Below, piece after piece: positions 42,246 to 49,984 of a stretch of DNA of 64,000 nt (the stretch's first letter is position 1; each line of letters opens with the position of its first letter). Below the pieces are notes generated by a model. The model saw only the letters and a program-made list of their open reading frames with translations. It was not told where the DNA came from and made no database searches. The stretch covers positions 62,001 through 126,000 of the forward strand of contig NZ_MDGQ01000003.1 of assembly GCF_001747105.1 (NCBI RefSeq). The letters run 5' to 3'. A program made the position numbers and the translations under genes. Origin of the DNA: Roseivirga misakiensis. GTDB lineage: Bacteria; Bacteroidota; Bacteroidia; Cytophagales; Cyclobacteriaceae.

Positions 42246-42253
42246 TAGTTTTG
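42246..42253 (+). promoter_or_regulatory. Possible promoter of the SprB-repeat gene
   Basis: TAGTTTTG matches TAnnTTTG about 115 bp before the ATG of the frameshifted surface-protein gene; no good TTTG upstream. Confidence 0.4.
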
Positions 42254-42367
42254 CCAATGTCGTGAAGGAATTACTATCTTGAAGCAGATTAATTGTACCC
42301 TCCTCCGCTGAGTATCCAAAAATAAAATAACGCTATTTCAGTTTAGTAATTGAATCGTTTTACCCGG

Positions 42368-44035
42368 ATGATGTTTAGAAAAATTATCGTTCTTCTTATG
42401 CTCACCATCCCTTTTATGGCAAAAGGGCAGGATCCGAATGATTGCTCAAATGCATTAACAGTCTGTGGAAATACCAACTTAAGTTTTAACTCGGCAGGTC
42501 CCGGTAACGATGACTTTGCACCGCTAGATAATCCTCAACCAGGATGTGGTGTTCAAGAAAACCAGAGCTTATGGCTCAGGGTACCGATTGCCACAAATGG
42601 CACGCTAGGTTTTAATATCACCCCAAATAATAACGACGATTTCGATTTTGCAGTTTTCGGTCCAAATGTAGACTGTGGAGCTCTTGGCGATGCTATACGG
42701 TGTTCTTTTGCGAGTACAGCGAATGGTTTCGAAACAGGTTTAAACAGCACAGCAACCGATAATTCTGAAGATGGTGGCGGAGATGGCTTTGTCGCAGAGC
42801 TTCAAGTGCAAGCAGGGGATGTTTATACTATTCTCATCGATAATTTTAGTAACTCTAACAGAGGGTTCGATTTGGTTTGGACGGGTACAGCACAAATAGT
42901 AGACGCTCCACCTTTAAACACAATCCCCGACCAAGAAATTTGTGACATCAATAATGATGGATCAGAAGATTTTGACCTAAGCACTTTAGACCTACTAGTT
43001 TCTGGAGGAACCCCTGGTGTTATTGTTTCCTATCACCTCAATGATGCGGATGCTACTCTTGGAAATAATCCACTACCTGCGATTTATACAGCTAGCGATG
43101 GTGATGAAATTTTTGCACGAGCCACCTCCACAAGTGATGGCTGTGCCTCTATTGGAAGTTTTTTACTGAACTTCTCGCCTAGACCTGAAGGTCTTGAAAT
43201 TATCGGCCCAGCATCTGTTTGCCCAGATGTAAACAATATCGTTTATAATGTTCCTAATGGTGCAGGCAACACTTATTCATGGTCAATCAGCGGTGGAACA
43301 ATTGTTTCTGGCGGTAATACTGATCAGGTTGAAGTAAACTGGGGCAGCGCAAACCCAAATGCATTTTTAGAGGCCATCCCTACTAATTCGGCTAATTGTG
43401 ATGGAGACCCCATTAGACTAGATGTAACGATTAACACGCGGTTAGAGCCCGCTACTCCGAGTGGACCGTTGCTCGTTTGCATTTCTGATAATACAATAGG
43501 CACCTATAGTGTGCCTAATTCAAATGGATCGACTTACGAGTGGTTTGTTACTAACGGCTCATTTGTCGGCACTAATAATACCAATGAAGTTACCGTCCAG
43601 TGGGATGGTGATGCCTCAGGTATGGTTTGGTTCAGAGAATTTAATCCGTCTATTGCCAATTGCGAGGGAACATCGCCAATGCTCACGGTAAACTTTTTCC
43701 CACAAGTTTTTGTGAATGTTGACCAAGCCGATGTCAGTTGTGCAGGTGAAAATTCTGGGAGTATCACCTTAAACATATCGGGTGGCTTAGGACCCTTCAC
43801 AGTGCTTTGGGATGATGGCAATACCGATGAAAATAGAGTCGGTTTAATTGCGGGTGACTACACCTATACCGTCACCGACGCCAATATGTGTCAGGTATCT
43901 GAAACGATTACTATTAATGAGCCATTGCCCTTATCCATAGACGATATTATGGCCACCAACCTTTTATGTTTTCAAGATAATAGTGGCCTGGCTCAAGCGA
44001 CTGTTTCGGGGGGGTACAAGCCCGTATCAATATGA
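42368..44035 (+). CDS. SprB-repeat T9SS surface protein, N-terminal part before frameshift
   Basis: The 5' reading frame of a split gene, about 555 residues from the ATG at 42368; an upstream TTG at 42350 is less likely. It has a signal peptide (MMFRKIIVLLMLTIPFMAKGQ), then a domain with cysteine pairs (NDCSNALTVCGNTNLSF, IRCSFAS), PKD/Ig-like domains (for example GNTYSWSISGGTIVSGG), and SprB-type repeats (SCAGENSGSITLNISGG, LLCFQDNSGLAQATVSGG). At the G-run at 44008-44014 it leaves the repeat pattern and stops eight codons later. The next part of the same repeat, the sorting domain included, continues in the -1 frame. As written this product would be secreted to the periplasm but lack the T9SS signal. 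With one G fewer the gene would encode about 774 residues. Confidence 0.85.
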   Translation: MMFRKIIVLLMLTIPFMAKGQDPNDCSNALTVCGNTNLSFNSAGPGNDDFAPLDNPQPGCGVQENQSLWLRVPIATNGTLGFNITPNNNDDFDFAVFGPNVDCGALGDAIRCSFASTANGFETGLNSTATDNSEDGGGDGFVAELQVQAGDVYTILIDNFSNSNRGFDLVWTGTAQIVDAPPLNTIPDQEICDINNDGSEDFDLSTLDLLVSGGTPGVIVSYHLNDADATLGNNPLPAIYTASDGDEIFARATSTSDGCASIGSFLLNFSPRPEGLEIIGPASVCPDVNNIVYNVPNGAGNTYSWSISGGTIVSGGNTDQVEVNWGSANPNAFLEAIPTNSANCDGDPIRLDVTINTRLEPATPSGPLLVCISDNTIGTYSVPNSNGSTYEWFVTNGSFVGTNNTNEVTVQWDGDASGMVWFREFNPSIANCEGTSPMLTVNFFPQVFVNVDQADVSCAGENSGSITLNISGGLGPFTVLWDDGNTDENRVGLIAGDYTYTVTDANMCQVSETITINEPLPLSIDDIMATNLLCFQDNSGLAQATVSGGYKPVSI

Positions 44036-44693
44036 TTGGAGACGTAATGGAACAAGCGTTTCTAATTCACCCATGATTGCCGATAATTTATCCGCAGGTA
44101 ATTATGAGTTATTCATCACCGATGCCAATAATTGTACGACAAGCCGCACATTCCAACTGACAGAACCTACACTGCTACAACCTGACCTAGACCAACTTTT
44201 AAATAACCCAATTTGCCCACAAGCAACAGATGGGGAAGTCACAGTTGGCGCCACAGGGGGCACCCCTGATTATTCATTTACTTGGGAACTTACGCCACAA
44301 CAAACAGGTCCGACAGCTACAGGTTTGTCCAGAGGCACTTACCGTGTAATTATCTCAGATATGAATGGCTGTACAACAAGTCAGACCGTGGAAGTAATTG
44401 AGCGATTTCCAAGGATCATCATCCCATCGGCTTTTTCACCAAATGGCGACATGGTTAACGATACATTTACGCCAGTGGCAACTTGTACTCTTGATTCATT
44501 TAAAATGACCGTTTACAACCGTTGGGGAGAAGTGCTCTTTACATCGAATCAAGTTGATTCTGGTTGGGATGGTAATTTTGAAGGTAAGACAGTTCCCCCT
44601 AATCAATACACCTACCTGGTCAGTTACCAATTCAACGTGAATGGACAGGTATTTAATGAATCCATTCGAGGATCAGTTTCTATAGTTAGGTAA
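43983..44693 (+). pseudogene. C-terminal part of the SprB-repeat protein, out of frame
   Basis: The 3' piece of the same gene. Real similarity starts at the G-run (about 44008): GGTSPYQYDWRRNG continues the SprB repeat that the upstream frame leaves at ATVSGG. It is followed by another repeat (CPQATDGEVTVGATGGTPDYSF) and a type B sorting domain (RIIIPSAFSPNGDMVNDTF, VYNRWGEVLF, SIRGSVSIVR). The ATG at 43983 lies inside the overlap and its first residues are out-of-frame sequence, so it is not a genuine start. Removing one G joins the two parts exactly. It may be a decayed gene, a phase-variable gene in the off state, or a homopolymer error in the assembly. Confidence 0.8.
44008..44014 (+). 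repeat. Run of seven G at the frameshift
   Basis: TTTC followed by seven G and TAC. Six G would restore the frame (S-G-G-T-S-P). Homopolymer G tracts of this kind are known slippage sites for phase variation in other bacteria. Confidence 0.9.
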
Positions 44694-44722
44694 GATTTCC
44701 ATCAATTACTTCGATTCCAATT

Positions 44723-44752
44723 CTTCCGACTTCTAGCTTCCGACTTCCGACT
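44723..44752. repeat. CTTCCGACT direct repeats upstream of valS
   Basis: Three copies of CTTCCGACT begin at 44723, 44737 and 44744 (spacing 14 and 7), a heptamer-based simple repeat just upstream of the valS promoter match. Function unknown. Confidence 0.6.
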
Positions 44753-44760
44753 ATTCCCGC

Positions 44761-44768
44761 TATTTTTG
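44761..44768 (+). promoter_or_regulatory. Probable valS -7 element
   Basis: TATTTTTG matches TAnnTTTG, 26 bp before the valS ATG; the -33 region is poor. Confidence 0.5.
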
Positions 44769-44794
44769 CACCTTAATTTTATTCAAACAATTCA

Positions 44795-47473
44795 ATGTCA
44801 ATTTCAGCGAAATACAACCCACAAGAAGTAGAAGACAAATGGTATAGCCATTGGATGGAAAAAGGCTATTTCAAAGCTAAAGCCAATCCTGACAAAGAGC
44901 CATTTACTGTCGTCATCCCGCCTCCAAATGTGACGGGTGTCTTACACATGGGGCACATGCTGAACAATACCATTCAAGACATTCTTACCCGTAAAGCTCG
45001 AATGGAAGGGAAAGAAGCGCTATGGGTACCCGGCACCGACCATGCCTCTATTGCTACTGAAGCCAAAGTAGTACGAATGCTGCGCGAACAAGGTATTAAA
45101 AAATCAGACCTTTCTAGAGATGAGTTTCTATCGCATGCTTGGGAATGGAAAGAAAAATACGGGGGTATAATCCTCGAACAATTGAAAAAATTAGGCGCTT
45201 CCTGTGATTGGGATCGCACGGCTTTCACCATGGACGAAGACTATTACAAAGCAGTAATTAGAGTTTTCGTAGACTTGAATAAAAAGGGATATATCTATCG
45301 CGGCTGGCGGATGGTAAACTGGGATGTGGAAGCCCAAACCACTGTCTCTAACGAAGAAGTTATTTATGCCGATAAAGAAGAGCAGTCAAAACTGTATAAA
45401 GTTGAATACAGCATAAAGGACTCAGATGAGAAAGTAATAATTGCCACCCAACGTCCTGAAACTATTCTTGGCGATACGGGAATCGCTATCAATCCAAAGG
45501 ATGATCGGTTTAAACACCTGATTGGAAAGAAGGCCCTTGTCCCTTTCATAGGTCGTGAAATTCCGATAATTGGTGACGACTATGTAGAAATTGAATTCGG
45601 AACTGGTTGCCTTAAAGTAACGCCTGCCCATGACCCGAATGATTATGAAATTGGGTTAAGGCATAACCTTGAGGTAATCGATACGATCAGCCTAGATGGA
45701 AAACTAAACGAAAAATGCGAAGTTCCGGCCTACGTTGGCATGGATCGTTTTAAGGTAAGAAAGCAGATTATCAAAGATTTAGACGCTGCTGGAATTCTAG
45801 TTGGAGACGAAGATTTTACAACTAAAATCGGTCGATCTGAGCGAACTAATTCTGTAATCGAGCCGAAGCTTTCACTTCAGTGGTTCATAAACATGAAAGA
45901 GATTTCCAAAACTGCTCATAAAGTAGTGATGGAGGATGAAGTAGAATTGGTACCAGCAAAGTTTAAGAACACCTACAACCACTGGATGGAAAATGTTCGT
46001 GATTGGTGTATTTCTCGCCAATTATGGTGGGGACAGCGTATTCCTGCTTACTATTATGGTGCTGAAGACGATGACTACGTTGTGGCTGAAACTGCGGAAG
46101 AAGCGTTACAGCTCGCTAGGGAAAAGTCTGGTAGAGACCTAAGCCCTAATGACTTAAAACAAGATGAAGATGTACTTGACACATGGGCATCGTCTTGGCT
46201 ATTTCCGATGGCGGTATTTAACGGCTTCAACGATGACTGCTTTGATAAGGAAACTGGTAAAATAATCAAAGGCAAAAATGCTGACTTAGATTACTTCTAC
46301 CCAACTTCAGTTTTGGTAACCGCCCCAGAGATATTATTCTTTTGGGTAGCCAGAATGATCATTGCAGGGTATGAGTATACAGATCAAAAGCCTTTCAAAC
46401 ACGTTTATTTAACCGGTATTGTTAGGGATAAAAAGAGAAGGAAAATGTCTAAGTCATTAGGCAATTCTCCCGATCCGCTAGACCTAATTAGGGAACTTGG
46501 TGCAGATGCAGTGAGAACTGGTATGCTTTTCTCCTCTCCTGCTGGTAATGACCTGCTTTATGATGAAAAACTGGTTGAACAAGGCAGAAATTTTGCAAAT
46601 AAGATTTGGAATGCATTCCGATTAGTTGAAGGATGGGAAGTTAGCGGAACATCCATGCCAGCCGAAAACCAAATAGCTGTTCAGTGGTTCGATGCAAGGT
46701 TCAACCAAGCATTGACGGAAATAGAGGACCATTTCAATAAATTTAGAATGTCAGATGCCTTAATGGGCACCTATAAGCTGATATGGAATGACTTCTGTTC
46801 TTGGTATTTAGAAATGATTAAGCCTGCGTATGGTGAACCGATCGATCCAGCGACCCATCAAGTAACACTGAACCTTTTTGAAAAACTCATGAAGGTTTTA
46901 CATCCATTTATGCCTTTTATTTCAGAGGAGATTTGGAGTAATATCAGACCGAGAGAAGAAGGGCAAGATTTAATAGTTTCTTCATGGCCTGTTATTGGTG
47001 ATGTAGACGAAAAAATGATCAGCCAGGCCGATAAAGTTTTTGAGTTGGTCTCGCAAATTCGAAATGCGCGTAGTAGCAAAGGGTTATCACCAAAAGAGGC
47101 GTTAGATCTATATATTAAGAGTACTGATGAAAGTGCTTACGAAGCTTTTAATGGAGTAATCAAAAAGCTTGGCAATATTGGCAAACTTGAGTTCACAAAT
47201 GAAAAGGTTGACAACGCGATAAGCTTTGTCATAAAAGCTGATGAATTCTATCTGCCAATGCAGGAGGGCACCATAGACGTTGAACAAGAAAAAGTTGAAA
47301 TCACCAAAGAACTGGAATATACCAGAGGTTTTTTGAACAGCGTTAACAAGAAACTCAGTAATGAGCGCTTTGTAAATAATGCACCAGAAGCTGTGGTCGC
47401 TAGTGAAAAGAAAAAGCAAGCTGATGCTGAATCAAAAATTAAAGTGCTAGAGGAAAAACTGGCGTCTTTATAA
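44795..47473 (+). CDS. valS: Valyl-tRNA synthetase
   Basis: An 892-residue class I aminoacyl-tRNA synthetase that charges tRNA-Val. The ATP-binding HIGH motif appears as HMGH in PPNVTGVLHMGHMLNN (about 47-62). The KMSKS motif is KRRKMSKSLGNSPD near residue 550. The editing domain lies between them (ATQRPETILGDTGIAINP, GTGCLKVTPAHDPNDYEIG). An anticodon-binding helical domain and a C-terminal coiled coil (KELEYTRGFLNSVNKKLSNERF) complete the usual ValRS layout. A promoter match precedes it and a strong terminator follows, so it is a single-gene unit. A tRNA-Val gene lies 1.8 kb downstream, probably by coincidence. Confidence 0.98.
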   Translation: MSISAKYNPQEVEDKWYSHWMEKGYFKAKANPDKEPFTVVIPPPNVTGVLHMGHMLNNTIQDILTRKARMEGKEALWVPGTDHASIATEAKVVRMLREQGIKKSDLSRDEFLSHAWEWKEKYGGIILEQLKKLGASCDWDRTAFTMDEDYYKAVIRVFVDLNKKGYIYRGWRMVNWDVEAQTTVSNEEVIYADKEEQSKLYKVEYSIKDSDEKVIIATQRPETILGDTGIAINPKDDRFKHLIGKKALVPFIGREIPIIGDDYVEIEFGTGCLKVTPAHDPNDYEIGLRHNLEVIDTISLDGKLNEKCEVPAYVGMDRFKVRKQIIKDLDAAGILVGDEDFTTKIGRSERTNSVIEPKLSLQWFINMKEISKTAHKVVMEDEVELVPAKFKNTYNHWMENVRDWCISRQLWWGQRIPAYYYGAEDDDYVVAETAEEALQLAREKSGRDLSPNDLKQDEDVLDTWASSWLFPMAVFNGFNDDCFDKETGKIIKGKNADLDYFYPTSVLVTAPEILFFWVARMIIAGYEYTDQKPFKHVYLTGIVRDKKRRKMSKSLGNSPDPLDLIRELGADAVRTGMLFSSPAGNDLLYDEKLVEQGRNFANKIWNAFRLVEGWEVSGTSMPAENQIAVQWFDARFNQALTEIEDHFNKFRMSDALMGTYKLIWNDFCSWYLEMIKPAYGEPIDPATHQVTLNLFEKLMKVLHPFMPFISEEIWSNIRPREEGQDLIVSSWPVIGDVDEKMISQADKVFELVSQIRNARSSKGLSPKEALDLYIKSTDESAYEAFNGVIKKLGNIGKLEFTNEKVDNAISFVIKADEFYLPMQEGTIDVEQEKVEITKELEYTRGFLNSVNKKLSNERFVNNAPEAVVASEKKKQADAESKIKVLEEKLASL

Positions 47474-47492
47474 TAGACGGCTCACAAAAAGT

Positions 47493-47518
47493 AAAGAGGT
47501 GCCTTTCGGCACCTCTTT
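47493..47518 (+). terminator. Terminator of valS
   Basis: An 11-bp stem AAAGAGGTGCC / GGCACCTCTTT with a TTTC loop and a following T-run, 19 bp past the valS stop. Confidence 0.92.
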
Positions 47519-47541
47519 TTTTATGTACTATCTTTAGTAAC

Positions 47542-47997
47542 ATGAAGAGGATTATACTTTTTGTTCTTGTATTAGGAATTACTTGCTCGTGTACCAAAAG
47601 TAATCGAGTTGATCCTAGCCAAATTGTCGGTACATGGGAGAATACCGAACTTGATGTAGACATTAAAACCTACAATAAGACTAACCTAGACAGTGCACTA
47701 CAAATTGAATTGGGCGAATGGGAAGCCATTTTAAAGCTTAAACCAATCAAAACCACGTATTTCGAAGACGGTACTTTTGTAGCGAAGTACTTTGACCTAG
47801 AAGGTAACCCCGTTGGGGAGGAAAAAGGAGACTGGAAAATTGTAAATGACTCCTTGGCGATCAATTCTGCGGGATACAAAAACATCTACCATGTAACTTT
47901 CAAAGCCGACAAAGCAAGATTTATAAGTATCCTAGATTGGGACCAAGATGGCGACCGAGATGACCTGTATGACGGATGGCAAAAGAAGGTGAATTAA
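47542..47997 (+). CDS. Hypothetical lipoprotein (lipocalin-like)
   Basis: A 151-residue protein. MKRIILFVLVLGITCSC is a lipoprotein signal peptide with Cys at 15 or 17. The mature part begins QIVGTWENTELD, then has alternating strands (YFEDGTFVAKYFDLEGNPVG, EKGDWKIVNDSLAI), the pattern of small lipocalin-like or copper-resistance-NlpE-like lipoproteins in Bacteroidota. Near the end an acidic DWDQDGDRDD resembles a calcium-binding turn. Function unknown. A TATCTTTA near-match to the -7 consensus lies just upstream. Confidence 0.75.
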   Translation: MKRIILFVLVLGITCSCTKSNRVDPSQIVGTWENTELDVDIKTYNKTNLDSALQIELGEWEAILKLKPIKTTYFEDGTFVAKYFDLEGNPVGEEKGDWKIVNDSLAINSAGYKNIYHVTFKADKARFISILDWDQDGDRDDLYDGWQKKVN

Positions 47998-48186
47998 GCA
48001 AAATCAATATTCCAACTCAATAATAGAAACTAGAATAGTCAATTAACTAGTCCTGCCAATGACTTTTAAGATTCTTAGAATAAAGAAAGTATTAGAAGTG
48101 CATGGATATAAAAAAAGCAGTCGTTCCTGACTGCTTCTTGGTGTCGGTGCTGAGGGTCCCGAAGCTTCGGGACGAACCCCATTAAA

Positions 48187-48471
48187 TCACAAGTGTTTTT
48201 CGATAATGTCTTTTTGAATTTTATCGTTGCTCTTTAAACGTTTGATAAAAGCTGCGCACTTTTGCTTTTTGATAAAAGCTTCCACTCCTCGAGCATGCGA
48301 CCTATCTCGACATTGAAGTGTTAAATAAAATGACCAATCCGAGACTTGTGATGTAAAAGCACCCTTGAAAAATCCGCTATTATGCTGATACAATCGAACT
48401 TCTAATTCCTCCGTCTCACCAATGTAAAAGCGATCAATACTAGAAGAATATAGGATATAAACGAAGTGCAT
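48187..48471 (-). CDS. GIY-YIG nuclease family protein, copy 1
   Basis: A 94-residue single-domain GIY-YIG protein. The start is the ATG giving MHFVYILYSSS; an in-frame ATG 21 bp upstream lies in the terminator hairpin and is rejected. The family core is visible: VYIL in the GIY position, FYIGET in the YIG position, the Arg in EVRLYQHN and the Glu in RGVEAFIKKQK. All catalytic positions are kept. Such small proteins (UPF0213/YhbQ-like) are common in Bacteroidota; their role is unknown, and the fold belongs to DNA-cutting enzymes. It differs from copy 2 at only about five residues. Confidence 0.9.
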   Translation of the reverse strand: MHFVYILYSSSIDRFYIGETEELEVRLYQHNSGFFKGAFTSQVSDWSFYLTLQCRDRSHARGVEAFIKKQKCAAFIKRLKSNDKIQKDIIEKHL

Positions 48472-48554
48472 GAATATAAAAAAAGCAGTCATCTCTGACT
48501 GCTTCTTGGTGTCGGTGCTGAGGGTCCCGAAGCTTCGGGACGAACCCCACTAAA

Positions 48555-48839
48555 TCACAAATGCTTTTCGATAATGTCTTTTTGAATTTTCTCGTTGCTC
48601 TTTAAACGCTTTATAAAAGCTGCGCTCTTTTGCTTTTTGATAAAAGCCTCCACTCCTCGAGCATGCGACCTATCTCGACATTGAAGTGTTAAATAAAATG
48701 ACCAATCAGAGACTTGTGATGTGAAAGCACCCTTGAAAAATCCGTTATTATGCTGAGATAATCGAACTTCTAAATCCTCCGTCTCACCGATATAAAAGCG
48801 ATCAATACTTGAAGAATATAGGATGTAAACAAAGTGCAT
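48555..48839 (-). CDS. GIY-YIG nuclease family protein, copy 2
   Basis: A 94-residue near-twin of copy 1, starting at the equivalent ATG (MHFVYILYSSS). Visible differences from copy 1 are E/D (ETEDLE), Y/S (RLSQHN), S/N (HNNGFF), C/S (KKQKSAAF) and D/E (KSNEKI). The GIY-YIG core, Arg and Glu are intact. The upstream unit boundary carries the tRNA 3'-end-like fragment and a terminator hairpin, so expression would need read-through from tRNA-Val or a promoter inside the unit, which I could not find. Confidence 0.9.
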   Translation of the reverse strand: MHFVYILYSSSIDRFYIGETEDLEVRLSQHNNGFFKGAFTSQVSDWSFYLTLQCRDRSHARGVEAFIKKQKSAAFIKRLKSNEKIQKDIIEKHL

Positions 48840-48922
48840 GAATATAAAAAAAGCAGTCATTTCTGACTGCTTCTTGGTGTGGGCGCTGAGGGTCCCGAAG
48901 CTTCGGGACGAACCCCACTAAA

Positions 48923-49206
48923 TCACAAATGCTTTTCGATAATGTCTTTTTGAATTCTCTCGTTGCTCTTTTAACGCTTTATAAAAGCTGTGCTCTTTTG
49001 CTTTTTGATAAAAGCCTCCACTCTTCGAGCATGTGATCTATCTCGACATTGAAGTGTCAGGTAAAATGACCAATCCGAGACTTGAGATGTAAAAGCACCC
49101 TTGAAAAATCCGCTACTATGCTGATACAATCGAACTTCTAAATCCTCCGTCTCACCGATATAAAAGCGATCAATACTTGAAGAATATAGGATGTAAACAA
49201 AGTGCT
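48923..49206 (-). pseudogene. GIY-YIG nuclease family protein, copy 3, broken
   Basis: The copy next to tRNA-Val. It aligns with copies 1 and 2 along its length but has two lesions. The start ATG has lost one base (plus-strand GTGCATGAA in copy 2, GTGCTGAA here, at 49205-49206). A TTA codon is also now TAA, stopping after AFIKR (48971) and removing 17 C-terminal residues. An open frame does continue upstream through the tRNA gene, but that stretch is antisense-free read-through of tRNA sequence and not coding. Confidence 0.85.
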
Positions 49207-49217
49207 GAATATAAAAA

Positions 49218-49239
49218 AAGCAGTCATTTCTGACTGCTT
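49218..49239 (-). terminator. Terminator of tRNA-Val
   Basis: A 9-bp stem AAGCAGTCA / TGACTGCTT with a TTTC loop, read on the minus strand into a T-run, 8 bp past the tRNA. The same hairpin with small changes recurs at 48851-48872, 48483-48504 and 48115-48136. Confidence 0.88.
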
Positions 49240-49246
49240 CTTGGTG

Positions 49247-49321
49247 TGGGCGCTGAGGGATTCGAACCCCCGACCCCCTCGGTGTAAACGAGGTGCTCTG
49301 AACCAACTGAGCTAAGCGCCC
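49247..49321 (-). tRNA. tRNA-Val (anticodon UAC)
   Basis: A 75-nt cloverleaf on the minus strand: acceptor GGGCGCT pairing with AGCGCCC, D-arm GCTCAGTTGG, anticodon arm CCTCG-TTTACAC-CGAGG with anticodon TAC, T-arm GGGGGTTCGAATCCCTC, discriminator A at 49247. CCA is not encoded. It has a perfect promoter match upstream and a terminator downstream. Confidence 0.96.
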
Positions 49322-49336
49322 TTGTAATTGGGTGTG

Positions 49337-49367
49337 CAAAGGTAATATGGGTTTTGATTTATGCAAA
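49337..49367 (-). promoter_or_regulatory. Promoter of tRNA-Val
   Basis: On the minus strand TTTG (49367-49364), a 19-nt gap, then TACCTTTG (49344-49337), an exact match to the Bacteroidetes consensus, 15 bp before the tRNA 5' end. Confidence 0.82.
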
Positions 49368-49479
49368 TCCTTCGCTCAAATAATTTTAGAAAAATAAAGA
49401 CATCAATCGATAATCATCCCATAATGGATAGAAAAGGGATTTTTCATTAACTTGCTCTCCACCAAACACCAACTACTGA

Positions 49480-49971
49480 ATGACGCTTGCTGAATTCAAG
49501 AGCATTTTTGATCAATATCGCACGCCAATCAAAAATTTCTTGTACTATAAATCAGGAGATTTAGACCAAAGCGAGGACCTTACACAAGATGTCTTCATTA
49601 AACTTTGGGATAAGCGTGATGAGATTCAAATGGATACAGTGAAAAGCTATCTGTATACCATAGCCAATAACATGTTGCTTAATAAGATTCGGCATGATAA
49701 GGTGGTGATCAATTTCGCGGAAAAGAACAAGAATCAGCAAGAAGAATATTCTCCAGAATTCCAGCTTGAAGAAAAAGAGTTTAAAGAAGAACTGGAACAA
49801 GTCATTGGCGCTATGCCCGAAAAACAGCGTGAAGTCTTTTTGATGAACCGTATTGAAGAGATGACCTACAAAGAAATAGCCGATCGACTTGAATTGAGCG
49901 TAAAGGCTGTAGAAAAGCGTATGCATGGCGCATTAGGACATTTAAGGGAGCATATCAAATATAAAATTTGA
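49480..49971 (+). CDS. RNA polymerase ECF sigma factor (FecI-like)
   Basis: A 163-residue sigma-70 family factor with only regions 2 and 4. Region 2 (about 8-75) shows FLYYKSGDLDQSEDLTQDVFIKLW and SYLYTIANNMLLNKIR. Region 4 (about 105-155) shows MPEKQREVFLMNRIEEMTYKEIADRLELSVKAVEKRM. It heads a four-gene unit with two FecR-like genes and a TonB-dependent receptor, the FecI-FecR-FecA-type signalling set. In these the receptor senses a ligand and FecR relays the signal to release the sigma factor. The next gene begins 10-13 bp downstream. Confidence 0.96.
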   Translation: MTLAEFKSIFDQYRTPIKNFLYYKSGDLDQSEDLTQDVFIKLWDKRDEIQMDTVKSYLYTIANNMLLNKIRHDKVVINFAEKNKNQQEEYSPEFQLEEKEFKEELEQVIGAMPEKQREVFLMNRIEEMTYKEIADRLELSVKAVEKRMHGALGHLREHIKYKI

Positions 49972-49984
49972 TCATTTATAATTG

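Larger units (their letters stand above)
48095..49239 (-). repeat. Tandem array of three GIY-YIG cassettes (period 367-368 bp) behind tRNA-Val
   Basis: Equivalent GCAGTC positions lie at 48117, 48485, 48853 and 49220. Read on the minus strand, each unit contains a 94-codon GIY-YIG gene, an A/T-rich spacer, GGGGTTCG, an 18-bp palindrome GTCCCGAAGCTTCGGGAC (48156-48173, 48524-48541, 48892-48909), then CCCTC plus acceptor-stem-like sequence, CACCAAG and the AAGCAGTCA/TGACTGCTT hairpin with a T-run. The last parts match the 3' end and terminator of the real tRNA-Val at 49218-49321. A short stub (48095-48117) at the far end suggests a further lost copy. Confidence 0.9.

Noticed and set aside
48098-49240. 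Regular repeats considered as a CRISPR array
   Set aside because: The period is about 368 bp, the units contain a conserved coding region and there are no variable spacers or cas genes.
48971-49366. A 131-codon open frame that runs from upstream of tRNA-Val through the third GIY-YIG copy
   Set aside because: Its first 40 or so codons are the tRNA gene and its promoter region. The frame is open only because the ATG of copy 3 lost one base. Treated as tRNA plus pseudogene.
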